From: Desulfobulbaceae bacterium
GTDB lineage: Bacteria > Desulfobacterota > Desulfobulbia > Desulfobulbales > Desulfocapsaceae
Assembly: GCA_031287565.1 (NCBI GenBank)
Contig: JAITSS010000072.1
Coordinates: 36,205 to 100,204, forward strand
Direction of reading: 5' to 3'
Length of the DNA: 64,000 nucleotides
Within the stretch, counting starts at the first letter, position 1; the number at the start of each line of letters is the position of its first letter. The translations under genes were made by a program, and so were the position numbers. This document shows, piece by piece, positions 27,641 through 36,889 of the stretch. Below the pieces are notes generated by a model, which made no database searches, was not told where the DNA came from, and was given only the letters and a program-made list of their open reading frames with translations.

Positions 27641-27830
27641 TTTGATTGAGGTTTCGCCCTTCAACTATAACCCAGATCACCGGTTCAGTAGCGGATAGCC
27701 GCGCCAGGATAAGCTCTTCCTGACCCAGTTTAGCCGTCATTTTCGCCTGAGCGTCGCTGCAACCGGCGATATGTTCGAGGCGATTTTTGTGGCGGCGCGG
27801 ACATTCTTCAGCGCCTGTGGGGCCAAGCAA
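27588..27830 (-). pseudogene. Possible ORF remnant, unrecognised
   Basis: An 80-codon frame antisense to the end of the HD-GYP gene and extending beyond it. The middle portion (QEELILARLSATEPVIWVIV, then EGRNLNQITAVADELCQLA) looks more protein-like than the surrounding shadows, but no family is recognised. It lies next to a transposase remnant on the same strand, so it may be debris of the same insertion. Confidence 0.2.
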
Positions 27831-28346
27831 GGATTTTTCTGTAAAATCATTTAAAGGATAGGGAATAGGTGGTCCATCCGGAGATAGATTTTCTGGCTTT
27901 CCCAGTCGTCGCTGATCTCCATAAGTAAGGAAGCGACCAGACTGAGTAGTGAAGCTTCGTTAGGGAAAATAACTGCCACTCTTGTTCCTCGTTTGATTTC
28001 CTGTTTATACGCTCCGTCATGTTTGAGGTTCTGAGCCGTTTTCTGTGGCGCCGCCTGCGCTCCGGATTGCCGCTGGCGCGGCAATGACAGAAGAAAATGC
28101 GGCAATGCCTCATAAAACGTCATGTCCGCGCGTTTTCAGCGGAAATCCAGGCAGGATATGGCAAAAGCATCAACAGGATGGCGCGTGTTTTCGCCACAGT
28201 CCACCACAATGAAAAGAGTGGAGCGGAGAGCGATTGAAAAATGAATCGCGCCTGGACCAACGATCTTTTCGCGACGCGATTCATGCTATACTGGCCCGCC
28301 GCCGCTTGCGGGCGCGGAATTTCAGTGAAAAAAAACGGAGAACGCC
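27641..28346. other. Gene-poor interval with decayed mobile DNA
   Basis: About 700 bases between the HD-GYP regulator and the DUF2058 gene. It holds the transposase remnant, one palindromic repeat copy (about 28045-28160, including a CGTTTTCAGCGG segment of the 38-39 kb family), and the DUF2058 promoter region. GGAG at about 28337 is the ribosome-binding site of the next gene. Confidence 0.6.
27851..28009 (-). pseudogene. IS256-type (Mutator) transposase C-terminal remnant
   Basis: The minus-strand frame encodes YKQEIKRGTRVAVIFPNEAS, then LLSLVASLLMEISDDWESQK and IYLRMDHLF. This matches the conserved end of IS256-family transposases, which read roughly RRTRVVGIFPNxxSxLRLVxALLMExSEEWxTGxxYL. 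The catalytic DDE domain is absent. Upstream (28045-28090) the frame runs into a palindromic GCCGCTGGCGCGGCAATGACAG repeat. I see no terminal inverted repeats, so this is a decayed fragment rather than an active element. Confidence 0.7.
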
Positions 28347-28889
28347 ATGGGGGAAACGCTTCAGGAACAATTGAAACGGCTCGGCCTGATAAAAAAAGAA
28401 GAGGCCGAAGCGAAAAAACGGGAAAAACATCAGCAGCTCAAGGCCAACAAGGCGAAGAAAAACGCGCCGCCGCCCATTGATGAAAACGCTCTGCTGGCCC
28501 TGGCGGCGCAGAAGAAAAAGGCCGAACGCGCCCAGGAACTGAACCGGCAACGTGAAGAAAAACTACGCCGCCGCCAAGAAGCCGCCCGCGCCGAGCAACT
28601 GATCGCCGCGCACGCGCTACCGAAACCACAGGGCGGCGTCGCCTTCCGCTTCGTCGATGCGAAAAAAATCTTTCGGGTCTTCGTGGAAAAAGAGGTGGTG
28701 GCGCAACTCAGCGTCGGCAAAGCGGCCATTGTCCGCCAGGGTGAAGGCTACCTCGTGATTCCGGCGGCCATCGCCCGGCAACTGCGCGAAATCAACCCGG
28801 CGCTGCTGGCGTTTTTCAACGAAAACAGCGCCGAGAAACAGGACGATCCTTACGCCGAATACGCCGTGCCCGACGACCTGGATTGGTGA
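28347..28889 (+). CDS. DUF2058 family protein (YaiL-like)
   Basis: 180-aa highly charged protein. The N-terminal 90 residues are Lys/Glu/Ala-rich and coiled-coil-like (EEAEAKKREKHQQLKANKAK); the C-terminal domain (about 95-160) contains KKIFRVFVEKEVVAQLSVG and ends YAEYAVPDDLDW, the typical DUF2058 tail. Members have been called nucleoprotein/polynucleotide-associated enzymes, but the function is not established. The start is supported by GGAG. Convergent with the secreted-protein gene at 28890 with no gap, so the two 3' ends abut. Confidence 0.88.
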   Translation: MGETLQEQLKRLGLIKKEEAEAKKREKHQQLKANKAKKNAPPPIDENALLALAAQKKKAERAQELNRQREEKLRRRQEAARAEQLIAAHALPKPQGGVAFRFVDAKKIFRVFVEKEVVAQLSVGKAAIVRQGEGYLVIPAAIARQLREINPALLAFFNENSAEKQDDPYAEYAVPDDLDW

Positions 28890-29516
28890 TTACTGCCGTC
28901 CCTGTTTTTCAATGCGCGGCGCGAGCGACAATTCCAACATGCTCGGCAGGGCGCGCACATCGGTCACCTGCGTGGCGATGGCGATGGTTTTGCCGCCAAC
29001 CTGGGCGATGAAGGGTTCAATATCGTCCATACTGATCGGGAATTCGCGCCCATTCAGCAAGGCGATCAGGCCGCGTCCAACATCGTTGCCGCCGACATTC
29101 TGCGATTCATCAACAAGCGGTTTGACATAAAGAATATGCCGCTTGCCGTCGAAACGCAGCTCGGCCAACACCTCCGCCGCCAAAGCCACCTCGCCGACCT
29201 TCATGCGGATTTTCTGACCAGCCAGGTCGGTGACAACCTCCAGGTTGCTGCCAGCCAGGTCGAGCCGCGCCCGCAGATGATTGGCGCTCAGTCGCAGGTC
29301 GTGGATGCCGCGCACAGTGATGACGCCTTCAATCATTTTTGCTGACGAATTGAAGGAAAACGGCGTCACCGCCGCAATCGTTTCAGCCAAGACGCTTTCA
29401 GGCAAACGCAGGATGATGCTTTCGGCCTTTTTGACCGACGCGGCCTGAAGGGTGACGGGCGGCATAGACAATCCGAAGGTAAATACAATGGCCAGGAAAA
29501 GAAAAAATCGTTTCAT
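28890..29516 (-). CDS. Periplasmic protein of unknown function
   Basis: 208 aa with an N-terminal signal peptide (FFLFLAIVFTFGLSMPPVTLQA). The mature part is beta-rich by eye, with alternating hydrophobics (LRLSANHLRARLDLAGSNLE), and may be a lipid-binding or LolA/DUF1439-like fold, but I do not recognise a family. Its start overlaps the stop of the upstream membrane protein gene by 4 bases, so the two are probably co-translated and may act together at the envelope. Confidence 0.7.
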   Translation of the reverse strand: MKRFFLFLAIVFTFGLSMPPVTLQAASVKKAESIILRLPESVLAETIAAVTPFSFNSSAKMIEGVITVRGIHDLRLSANHLRARLDLAGSNLEVVTDLAGQKIRMKVGEVALAAEVLAELRFDGKRHILYVKPLVDESQNVGGNDVGRGLIALLNGREFPISMDDIEPFIAQVGGKTIAIATQVTDVRALPSMLELSLAPRIEKQGRQ

Positions 29517-30466
29517 ACGGTTCTCCGCGAAGAGGTTTCTGGCGCGCCGCTGTCGGGCTGTTTCCGCCGCGACAACGAGTGAACAAACGAGTGGATGAAC
29601 AGCAAGGCGACCAAGGCCAGCGCCACCATCGAGGCCAGGTCACGAAAAGCGCTCTGGCGGCGCGGCGCCAACACCGCCACCGTGTGCCGGTCGATGAAGC
29701 GCCCGCGCGCGGAAAGCAGGGTGGCGTCCTCCGGCACGACGCCTCGCAGGCGCAGGCGTTCACCGCCGAAAAGAGTCAGGAAACCGGCCTGGCCACGATG
29801 GTTGAGGTCAGGCGCGAACGGCTTGCGGTCAAACTCAACATACTTGCCGGGCCGGGCCGATTGTTCATGCAGGGTGGCGAGAAAGCCGTTATCCTCGCGG
29901 GCGATTGGCCCCAGAAAAGCAAGCGGCGCGACGATATACAAAATCAGACAAAACGCGGCCAGAAAGAAACGCGGGCCGCGACCGAAAACCAGAAACGGCC
30001 AGGGTTTTCGCAGGCTGTCGCGCCAGGCCCAGAGCAACACCGCCAAGCCGAGGCCGCTGAGGATAAACCACAATAAATGGTCGGGCCAACTAAAGTCAAA
30101 ACGCCAAGGCCGCCAACTGAACGGCGCCAAGATGTGGACGCCGTTAGCCCATTTTATCTGGCAGGCGTCAAGCAGAAGGTGCGCCAGGCAATTTCCGGCG
30201 ATCAGCAAAAAGGAAAAAAGAACGCGCTCGGCGAGCAGGGCGATCGCCAAGGCCAGAAAACAGCAGCAGAAAAACGCGCTCTGGCCAATGGCGTATCCTT
30301 GAACCTGGTAGCCGTCGATGAACGGCGCCGCCGCCAGGACGCGCCTGATTATCCACGGTATATCCGGGATGACGCAAGCAATGAGAACCAGGCGGACATC
30401 GGCGGCGGGCGCGAACAGGCGGCTGACAGGCAGTTGCGCCGCAATGTGACAGAGGGTATTCGGCAC
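29513..30466 (-). CDS. Polytopic membrane protein, DUF457/YdjM-like putative hydrolase
   Basis: 317 aa with five or six predicted membrane helices. Conserved polar residues sit at helix edges as in membrane-bound metal-dependent hydrolases of the DUF457 type: His7 (LCHIAAQLP), Asp in CVIPDIPW, and a His/Asp pair in AHLLLDACQIKW followed by HILAPFSW. The C-terminal half has a soluble periplasmic-looking segment and a last helix (MVALALVALLFIHSFVH). It is divergent from the helicase gene across 134 bases and overlaps the following periplasmic protein gene. Confidence 0.65.
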   Translation of the reverse strand: MPNTLCHIAAQLPVSRLFAPAADVRLVLIACVIPDIPWIIRRVLAAAPFIDGYQVQGYAIGQSAFFCCCFLALAIALLAERVLFSFLLIAGNCLAHLLLDACQIKWANGVHILAPFSWRPWRFDFSWPDHLLWFILSGLGLAVLLWAWRDSLRKPWPFLVFGRGPRFFLAAFCLILYIVAPLAFLGPIAREDNGFLATLHEQSARPGKYVEFDRKPFAPDLNHRGQAGFLTLFGGERLRLRGVVPEDATLLSARGRFIDRHTVAVLAPRRQSAFRDLASMVALALVALLFIHSFVHSLSRRKQPDSGAPETSSRRTV

Positions 30467-30600
30467 GAGAATATGACGGAGAAAAAATCACCCACAAGCC
30501 AGGCGAACAGGAGCGACAACCGAGGTGAGCGAGCCGCGAACATGGCGCACCATAGCCGCTTCATAACCTTTCTACAAGCGACGGACGCGGAGGCGCGAAA

Positions 30601-31977
30601 ATGTCGATGAAGACCGCGCCAGAAGCGCCGAGCATGACCGTGGCCGCCGATTGCCTGTTGCAAAATATTAGCCGCGAGCTGGAAGACGCCGTAAAAAAAC
30701 GGCTGACCATCGACAATCCCGAATACCTGGCCGCGAAAAAATTCGGTCGCTGGATTGGTAAAAAGATGCAACCGCAATTGAAATATTATGAACCTTTGCC
30801 GCGCGGCCTGCGTTTTCCCAGGGGATTCGCCAACCAGGCGGTGCTGCTCTGCCGCGAAATCATCGGCCAAGACCCGGAAATCATCGACCGGCGGCGTCTA
30901 CTGAGCGAAATCGACTATCAATTTCACGGTCTTTTGCGCCCATACCAGCGCCAAGCGGTGGCGGCGGTGAGCCGACATTCCTTCGGGGTGCTGGAAGCCG
31001 GAACCGGCAGCGGCAAAACCGTGATGGCCCTGGCTATCATCGCGGCCAGGCGGCAACCGGCTTTGGTCATCGTCCACACCAAAGAATTGCTCTATCAGTG
31101 GCGGCAGCGCGCCGAGGAATATCTGGCCTGCCCCACCGGCCTTTTGGGCGACGGCAAGGCGGACATCCAACCCCTGACTATCGCTATCGTCAACAGCGCC
31201 AGGAAACGGGCGCATGAACTCGCGCCGCTGTTCGGCCACCTGGTGGTCGATGAATGCCACCGCGTCCCGGCCTCGCTCTTCACCGACGTGGTGTCGGTAT
31301 TTGACTGCCATTATCAGCTTGGATTATCGGCCACAGCTTTCCGGCGCGACAGTGGCATGACACGGCTGATCTATTTTTTTATGGGCGACCGCGCCCATAA
31401 AGTCGATCAGGAAGAATTGGCGGCCAGCGGCGCTATAGTCCGCCCTGAATTAGTCAGGCGCATAACCGATTTCGACTTTAACTACCAGGGCGAATACCAG
31501 GAGATGATCAAAGCTCTGGTGACGCATCAGGGCCGCAACCGCCAGATTCTCGACGATATTCTGCATGAAGCGCGGCGACCGGACGGCGGCATCGCGCTGG
31601 TGGTTTCCGACCGCGTCAGCCATTGCCGATTTTTTGTCGAACAACTCGACAAACACGGCCTGAAGGTGGCGCTTTTAACCGGCCAGCAGACGCCAGAACA
31701 GCGGGCGGCGGTGGTGAACCAGGTGCGCCAGGGCGAATTGCGGGTGTTGGTCGCGACCATCCAATTGATCGGCGAAGGCTTCGACTGCCCCGGTCTGACC
31801 AGCCTGTTTCTGACCACGCCGATTACCTTTGAAGGACGGCTTTTGCAGATCATTGGCCGCATCATGCGCCCAGCCGCGGGCAAACAGGCGCGGGTTTTCG
31901 ATTATGTCGATGAGCGGCTGCCCGCGCTCAGGCGTTCGGCCTGGAATCGCCGCCAGGTGCTGGACGAGCTGGGCTAA
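30601..31977 (+). CDS. Superfamily 2 DNA/RNA helicase, XPB/RAD25-like
   Basis: 458-aa helicase. Motif Q-like LRPYQRQAV, Walker A EAGTGSGKTV, motif Ia IVHTKELLYQW, Walker B VVDECHR (DECH variant), motif III LGLSATAFR, motif V VATIQLIGEGFDCP, motif VI QIIGRIMRP. An N-terminal segment of about 100 residues before the Q motif is not recognised. The layout resembles stand-alone bacterial XPB-like or phage-type DEAD helicases. No nuclease or methylase is adjacent. Start could be 30601 or 30607. Confidence 0.85.
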   Translation: MSMKTAPEAPSMTVAADCLLQNISRELEDAVKKRLTIDNPEYLAAKKFGRWIGKKMQPQLKYYEPLPRGLRFPRGFANQAVLLCREIIGQDPEIIDRRRLLSEIDYQFHGLLRPYQRQAVAAVSRHSFGVLEAGTGSGKTVMALAIIAARRQPALVIVHTKELLYQWRQRAEEYLACPTGLLGDGKADIQPLTIAIVNSARKRAHELAPLFGHLVVDECHRVPASLFTDVVSVFDCHYQLGLSATAFRRDSGMTRLIYFFMGDRAHKVDQEELAASGAIVRPELVRRITDFDFNYQGEYQEMIKALVTHQGRNRQILDDILHEARRPDGGIALVVSDRVSHCRFFVEQLDKHGLKVALLTGQQTPEQRAAVVNQVRQGELRVLVATIQLIGEGFDCPGLTSLFLTTPITFEGRLLQIIGRIMRPAAGKQARVFDYVDERLPALRRSAWNRRQVLDELG

Positions 31978-32239
31978 GAGCGGATAAAATCTTACCAAGC
32001 GGTTGAATCGTTTTTTCGGGTGGCTCGAAAAAGCACATCCTGCCATTTTCGCGAAAGCGGCAATCCAGGGAAACGCTGATTGATTCCGTTCGCCCTGAGA
32101 GGCGTATCGAAGAGCGGAACCATATTCCCAGCGCCAAACGTCAATTTTCCGCGCCACCGTCAATTGAAAAACGATTTTCTCGTTGCCGACATCAGCAAAA
32201 ACTCAAAAGTAGCCTCTCCCCATCCGCCAAGGTGCGATC
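31978..32239. other. Intergenic region upstream of the hook operon
   Basis: 262 bases. It contains a GTGGCTCGAAAAAGC repeat relative (about 32020) followed by a half palindrome (CGCGAAAGCGGCAATCCAGG). No clear sigma-28 or sigma-54 promoter for motE was found. The weak AAGGTG site precedes the motE ATG. Confidence 0.45.
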
Positions 32240-32806
32240 ATGATGAAAAATCTCCTATTTGCCGCCACGCTCCTGCTTCTTTCCTCCATGACCGCGCCGA
32301 TTTATGCCGTAGCGGCGGCGGACGAGGCCGCGCCAATCCAAAATTCGCCCGCCAAGGTCAAGGCGGACGACGCCCCAGCCATCGGCTCAGTGGAAGAACG
32401 ACGGCTGGTCGGCGACATCGAGGCCGAGCGGCAAAGCGTCCGCGACGAGCGCCAGGATTTGGAAATTGAGAAAAAGGCCCTAAAGACTCTTGAAGAAGGT
32501 GTCGATAAGAAACTTGTCGAACTTGACGCCAAAATCGCCGAACTGAAACGGCAACAAGAGCTTTTGCGGACGCTTCTGGCCGAAAAATCGGAAATCGAAA
32601 AACAGAAGATGGCCGAACTGGCCAAAATCTACGACAAGATGACCCCGGAGCGGGCGGCTGTCGCCCTATCAGGTCTTGACCCCAAACTGGCCGCCGATCT
32701 CCTGGCCCACATGAAGACCAAAGCCGCCGCCAGGGTGCTGGATCAAACATCCAAGCAGAAAGCCTCGGAACTCAGCACCACCTACACGACCATCAAACTG
32801 GAGTGA
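32240..32806 (+). CDS. motE: Flagellar protein MotE-like (MgtE N-terminal-domain)
   Basis: 188 aa: signal peptide (LLFAATLLLLSSMTAPIYA), a long coiled coil (about residues 50-130) and a small C-terminal MgtE-N-like helical domain (KIYDKMTPERAAVALSGLDP). This matches MotE, a periplasmic chaperone-like factor for MotC/flagellar function in alphaproteobacteria and related proteins in other flagellated groups. It is the first gene of motE-fliK-flgD-flgE, only 3 bases before fliK. The gene name rests on domain layout and context. Confidence 0.75.
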   Translation: MMKNLLFAATLLLLSSMTAPIYAVAAADEAAPIQNSPAKVKADDAPAIGSVEERRLVGDIEAERQSVRDERQDLEIEKKALKTLEEGVDKKLVELDAKIAELKRQQELLRTLLAEKSEIEKQKMAELAKIYDKMTPERAAVALSGLDPKLAADLLAHMKTKAAARVLDQTSKQKASELSTTYTTIKLE

Positions 32807-32809
32807 ATC

Positions 32810-34372
32810 ATGCCGCAGACAATCGCCCCCGCCGCCGCCGCGCCGATGACGCCGCCAAACCTCACCGCCCACAGCCAGAGCGCAACCAAGGCGGACGGCG
32901 ACTTCGCGACGGTTTTTCATTTTCAGGCCCAGGCAAATGAGACACCAAGCGCCAGGCCGCGCGACACCGCCGTCGGCAACAAGACGGACGCCTTGGCGAG
33001 CAAAGAACAGCATATCAATAAAACCGAAGCGGATGCCGGAACCAACACGGACCAGGCGACCGCCGCCTTGGTTGAACTTCAGCAAGCCGTGGTCGCCGCG
33101 CCTGAGCTGGATGCTTCCATAAGCAACACGAGCGGCGCAATCAATCCAAGCGAAGCCGCCGCCAAGGCCCTGGCCGGGCTGAAACAGACGCTGGATTTCA
33201 TGGCGACATCGACGGCTTTCCAAGCAGCCACCAACCAATCGGCGAACGGAGCCTTGGCGGCGAACAACAAATCGCCTGACTTGTCCGCTCTCAGCGAACT
33301 CTTGCCGCGACTGACGGAAAGCGCCAGCGTCACCGGCCTGGAAACCGCGCCGCCGCAAACGGCCACGCGGCAAGGCTCTTCTCTTCTGATGAGTGAATTG
33401 CGCGGACTGGTCGAAAGCCACGACGCGCGGGCTACCGTCAGTTTTGAACGCGGCGCGCAAGCCACCCTCAACGATATGCCGACGGCCAACGTTCAGGAAA
33501 GTGGAGCGGCCACACTTGCGGCAAGCGGCAAACAAACAAGTGTCATCAGCGCGGCGGAGAAAGCCGCTGTCACACCCGCATTGAATACGGTTCAGGCGAT
33601 GATCGCGCCGTCGGTCTCCGGCGAAAGCAACCGTCAGGAGGCCCGCGGTCGGATTCACGGTCAGAACCAAACCGCCTCGCGCAATCCGGGTCTGGATACA
33701 ACCGACGCGGCCACGGCTTTGGCCAGCGCCCGGCAAAGCGCCGAGACGGCAAACGACGGCGATTCGTCGTCGATGTCGGGAAACCAAGCGGATAAGGGCG
33801 CGGCCAATAGCGGCGGCGTCATCAGCGGCGCGGCATCCAACGAGACATCGGCGTTTCACCAGGTAACGCCAAACGGCTCTGTCGGCGCGGTCGCCGCCGC
33901 CTCATCGGCCAGCGCCACCGCCAAACCTGGCCAGATACTGACCGCTGACACGGCGGTGATGCAGCAGGTCATCGACCATATCCGCGACCTGCCGCGCCCA
34001 TTAAGCAACCGCATCAGCCTGCAATTGCATCCGGCTGAACTGGGTGACTTAAAAATCAACCTGACTATGAAAGAGGGCGTCATCCGCGCCAGTGTCGTCA
34101 CGCAAACCGTGCAGGCCCAGGAAATTCTCGAAAAGCACATGCCGAAACTGCGCGCCCTCTTGGCAGGCCAGGGGCTGACGCTCGACGAGGTGCGCATCGG
34201 TCAGGATGGCATTCCATACACCGACCCAAGCATGTTCGACCAGGGACAATCATCGCGTCGTGGCGGCGACAGCGCCGCGCAAGGCCGCCGCGCCACAAGC
34301 GGCGAGAACGGCGCATCCGGTTTCGCCCAGGCGCTGGAGCAGGTCACAAACGAATTGAGCATCAACGCATAA
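32810..34372 (+). CDS. fliK: Flagellar hook-length control protein
   Basis: 520 aa. The first 380 residues are low-complexity, rich in Ala, Ser, Thr, Asn and Gln, as expected for the unstructured ruler region. The C-terminal FliK/Flg_hook domain (about 385-480) has ISLQLHPAELGDLKINLTMK, then VTQTVQAQEILEKHMPKLR and LLAGQGLTLDEVRI. FliK measures the hook during export and switches substrate specificity. It sits directly before flgD and flgE, the usual hook gene order. Confidence 0.92.
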   Translation: MPQTIAPAAAAPMTPPNLTAHSQSATKADGDFATVFHFQAQANETPSARPRDTAVGNKTDALASKEQHINKTEADAGTNTDQATAALVELQQAVVAAPELDASISNTSGAINPSEAAAKALAGLKQTLDFMATSTAFQAATNQSANGALAANNKSPDLSALSELLPRLTESASVTGLETAPPQTATRQGSSLLMSELRGLVESHDARATVSFERGAQATLNDMPTANVQESGAATLAASGKQTSVISAAEKAAVTPALNTVQAMIAPSVSGESNRQEARGRIHGQNQTASRNPGLDTTDAATALASARQSAETANDGDSSSMSGNQADKGAANSGGVISGAASNETSAFHQVTPNGSVGAVAAASSASATAKPGQILTADTAVMQQVIDHIRDLPRPLSNRISLQLHPAELGDLKINLTMKEGVIRASVVTQTVQAQEILEKHMPKLRALLAGQGLTLDEVRIGQDGIPYTDPSMFDQGQSSRRGGDSAAQGRRATSGENGASGFAQALEQVTNELSINA

Positions 34373-34405
34373 AAACAGAAAACGAAAAAACGAGAGGAGA
34401 AAATC

Positions 34406-35161
34406 ATGAGCAATATAACCGCCGCATCCGTTACCGCCGCGACCACCGCCAACGCCACCAGTTCCAAACGCAACGACGCGGCCTTGGCCAAAGAGGATTT
34501 TTTGTCTCTGTTGGTGGCGCAATTGCAGAACCAAGACCCGCTGAATCCCTCCGATCCAACTGAGTTCACGGCGCAACTGGCGCAGTTCAGCTCGCTTGAG
34601 CAGCTCTTTAATCTCAACGACAGCATGGAGAATCTCGCCACCTCCAACGCCAACGCCGACCGTTTCGCCACATTGAACACCATCGGCAAAGAGGTTTCTT
34701 ACCCGGCCAACAGTTTTGACTTCACCGGCGGCCCGGTCAACGTCGGCTATCTTTTGGATGGACAGGCCAAAGATGTCACGCTGTCGCTGCAATTGGACGG
34801 CGTGACTGTCGCCTCGTTACGCGGCGAGGAATTGAATTCCGGCGCTCATTTCCTGACCTGGGACGGCCTGACCGCCGACGGCAAGGCCGCGCCGGTCGGC
34901 AAATATAAGATCGTCGTGTCGGCCAAGGCCGCCGACGGCCAGAGCGTTTCGGCGCAGTCGCTGGTGCGCTCGGAAGTGACCGGCGTTGATTTGGGCGGCG
35001 ACTACGGCGGCACCCTGATCACCGCCGCCGGTCAGATCAGCTTCGGCTCGATTGTCGGCGTGTACGAAAAAGCTGCCGCTTCCTCTTCTTCTTCTGGCCT
35101 CGACCAGGCGATCGCCGTCGCTGATGAGGCGGCGGAGGCCTTGCGCGAAGCAGGCGAATAA
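34406..35161 (+). CDS. flgD: Flagellar hook assembly (capping) protein
   Basis: 251 aa. The conserved N-terminal FlgD signature is clear: LAKEDFLSLLVAQLQNQDPL, then EFTAQLAQFSSLEQLFNLN. The C-terminal part carries the Ig-like region (GAHFLTWDGLTADGKAAPVG). FlgD caps the growing hook and is exported through the flagellar apparatus. A GAGAGGAG site precedes the ATG. It lies 33 bases after fliK and 84 bases before flgE. Confidence 0.95.
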   Translation: MSNITAASVTAATTANATSSKRNDAALAKEDFLSLLVAQLQNQDPLNPSDPTEFTAQLAQFSSLEQLFNLNDSMENLATSNANADRFATLNTIGKEVSYPANSFDFTGGPVNVGYLLDGQAKDVTLSLQLDGVTVASLRGEELNSGAHFLTWDGLTADGKAAPVGKYKIVVSAKAADGQSVSAQSLVRSEVTGVDLGGDYGGTLITAAGQISFGSIVGVYEKAAASSSSSGLDQAIAVADEAAEALREAGE

Positions 35162-35245
35162 AAAGCTAAAGCATCCGCCTAAGTCACCGATACATTAAGA
35201 GAAGAAGAACACGTTTCACCCACCAATACAGAGGAGACAAACACC

Positions 35246-36517
35246 ATGGGTATAGCCAGCGCATTGTATAGCGGCGTCAGCGGTCTTAATACCAACTCCC
35301 AGGCGATGAGCGTCATCGGCAACAACCTGGCCAACACCAACACCATCGGCTTCAAGGGCGCGAGAACGGTGTTTTCCGATCTGCTGTCCAGTTCGATTTC
35401 CGGTTCCGGCGGCAGATCGCAGGTCGGACGCGGCGTCAACATGTCGATTGTCGATAATATTTACAGTCAGGGCACCTTTGAAACGACCGAATCGGGTCTG
35501 GATATCGCCATTGAAGGCCAAGGCTTCTTTTTACTGAAACAACCGGGCAACGATACCGCCTATTATTCCCGCGCCGGCGCCTTTCGTTTCGACGACCAGG
35601 GCTATCTGGTCAACCCGGAGGGGATGCGGGTGCAGGGACAAGCCTACGACGACACCGGCGTTTTGACGCCCGGCGACCCCAGAGACATCCGCGTTTCCAA
35701 CGCCGGTTTGATCAAAGGTCGGGCGACAACGGCCATTACCTTAAATACCAACCTTGATTCGGCGGAAGAGATCATCACCCTGCCCTTCGACATCACCGAC
35801 CCAAATACATTCAACTATTCGTCTTCCACCCAAACCTTCGATTCGCTCGGCAACCCGCATCTTTTAACCACCTATTTTCGCAAAACCGGCGCGAATGAAT
35901 GGGAATGGCATTGGAGCGCCGAACTGCCGAACGGCACGGTGCAGCAGGGCGCGGGCGGCAATAATTTATATTTCACCCCGGAGGGTCTCCTGACCGATAC
36001 GGCTGGCGGCACGGCTCCGGCAGTCAACGCTATTACCGGCGCGGTTCCGGCCATCGACTGGCAGAACGGCACCACGCCGACCGCCGTGTCCCTGACCTTC
36101 GACACGACCCAGTTCAACAGCGAGTCGATGGTTATCTCACAGGATCAGGACGGATACGCCGCCGGTGAACTGACCGGCATCGCCATCGACGGCGGCGGCG
36201 CGGTGATCGCCTCCTATTCAAACGGCGAGCAGCGCAAAGTTTCGCACATGGTTCTGGCCCGTTTCACCAATCCAAACGGATTGGAGGCCTCGGGCAGCAA
36301 CACCTATATCGCCACCACCGAATCCGGCCCGGCCCGCACCGGTCTGCCCGGCGCCGAATTGGGGAAAATCTTCACCAATTCGCTCGAAATGTCGAACGTC
36401 GATATGGGTTCGGAATTTGTGCGGATGATTACAGTGCAGCGCGGCTTCCAGGCCAACTCAAAGATCATCACCACCGTCGATGAACTTCTGGGTGAACTGA
36501 TCAACCTGAAACGATAA
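35246..36517 (+). CDS. flgE: Flagellar hook protein
   Basis: 423 aa. The N-terminal rod/hook signature is GIASALYSGVSGLNTNSQAM, followed by IGNNLANTNTIGFKGAR; the C-terminus has SNVDMGSEFVRMITVQRGFQ and ends in the helical ITTVDELLGELINLKR. The central D1/D2 region resembles standard FlgE. A GAGGAG site precedes the start. It is the last gene of the hook operon and is followed by a strong terminator at 36546. Confidence 0.96.
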   Translation: MGIASALYSGVSGLNTNSQAMSVIGNNLANTNTIGFKGARTVFSDLLSSSISGSGGRSQVGRGVNMSIVDNIYSQGTFETTESGLDIAIEGQGFFLLKQPGNDTAYYSRAGAFRFDDQGYLVNPEGMRVQGQAYDDTGVLTPGDPRDIRVSNAGLIKGRATTAITLNTNLDSAEEIITLPFDITDPNTFNYSSSTQTFDSLGNPHLLTTYFRKTGANEWEWHWSAELPNGTVQQGAGGNNLYFTPEGLLTDTAGGTAPAVNAITGAVPAIDWQNGTTPTAVSLTFDTTQFNSESMVISQDQDGYAAGELTGIAIDGGGAVIASYSNGEQRKVSHMVLARFTNPNGLEASGSNTYIATTESGPARTGLPGAELGKIFTNSLEMSNVDMGSEFVRMITVQRGFQANSKIITTVDELLGELINLKR

Positions 36518-36545
36518 ACGACGCGCATATTGGATTTCACCTTCG

Positions 36546-36576
36546 GGGGTGGGCATGGATGCCCGCCCCTTTTTTG
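36546..36576 (+). terminator. Rho-independent terminator after flgE
   Basis: A 10-bp GC-rich stem (GGGGTGGGCA / TGCCCGCCCC, one G-T pair) with a 4-base loop, followed directly by six T. It lies 29 bases after the flgE stop. Confidence 0.9.
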
Positions 36577-36889
36577 TTTTAGGGAGAAGCGAAGACCTCA
36601 TGCCCGCGTCGGCGGGTATCAAGAAGCCCTGCCATTTCCCATGGCTTGTACGCCAAAACATACCCAAATGCCGGGCTGGATTCCCACATTCGCGGCAATG
36701 ACGGCAAAAGCTCGCCTAACATTAAACATAATTTTTATCCTCATTTCATTGTCGGACAACAGAACGCCTGGCGGCTGGGGCCGATAATTCGCTTTGCCGA
36801 ACTGAAGGATTACAATAAGATACCCAAAATCATCTCGACTTTCGCTGATGCCTGCGCCACCCTTCCACGCCACATCGAGGAATTATCCT
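36577..36889. other. Intergenic region with repeat fragments
   Basis: About 310 bases. It has a short palindrome (GCCCGCGTCGGCGGGTATC at about 36602), a half unit with GGATTCCCACATTCGCGGCAATGACGG (about 36677-36706), and a CCTAACATTAAACATAATTTTT element at about 36716, the core of the 22.35 kb family. No gene is seen. The hydrolase ribosome-binding site GAGGA is at 36877-36881. Confidence 0.55.

Noticed and set aside
32669..33859. 396-codon minus-strand ORF over fliK
   Set aside because: It is antisense to the low-complexity, Ala/Thr-rich part of fliK; the sense frame has the C-terminal FliK domain.
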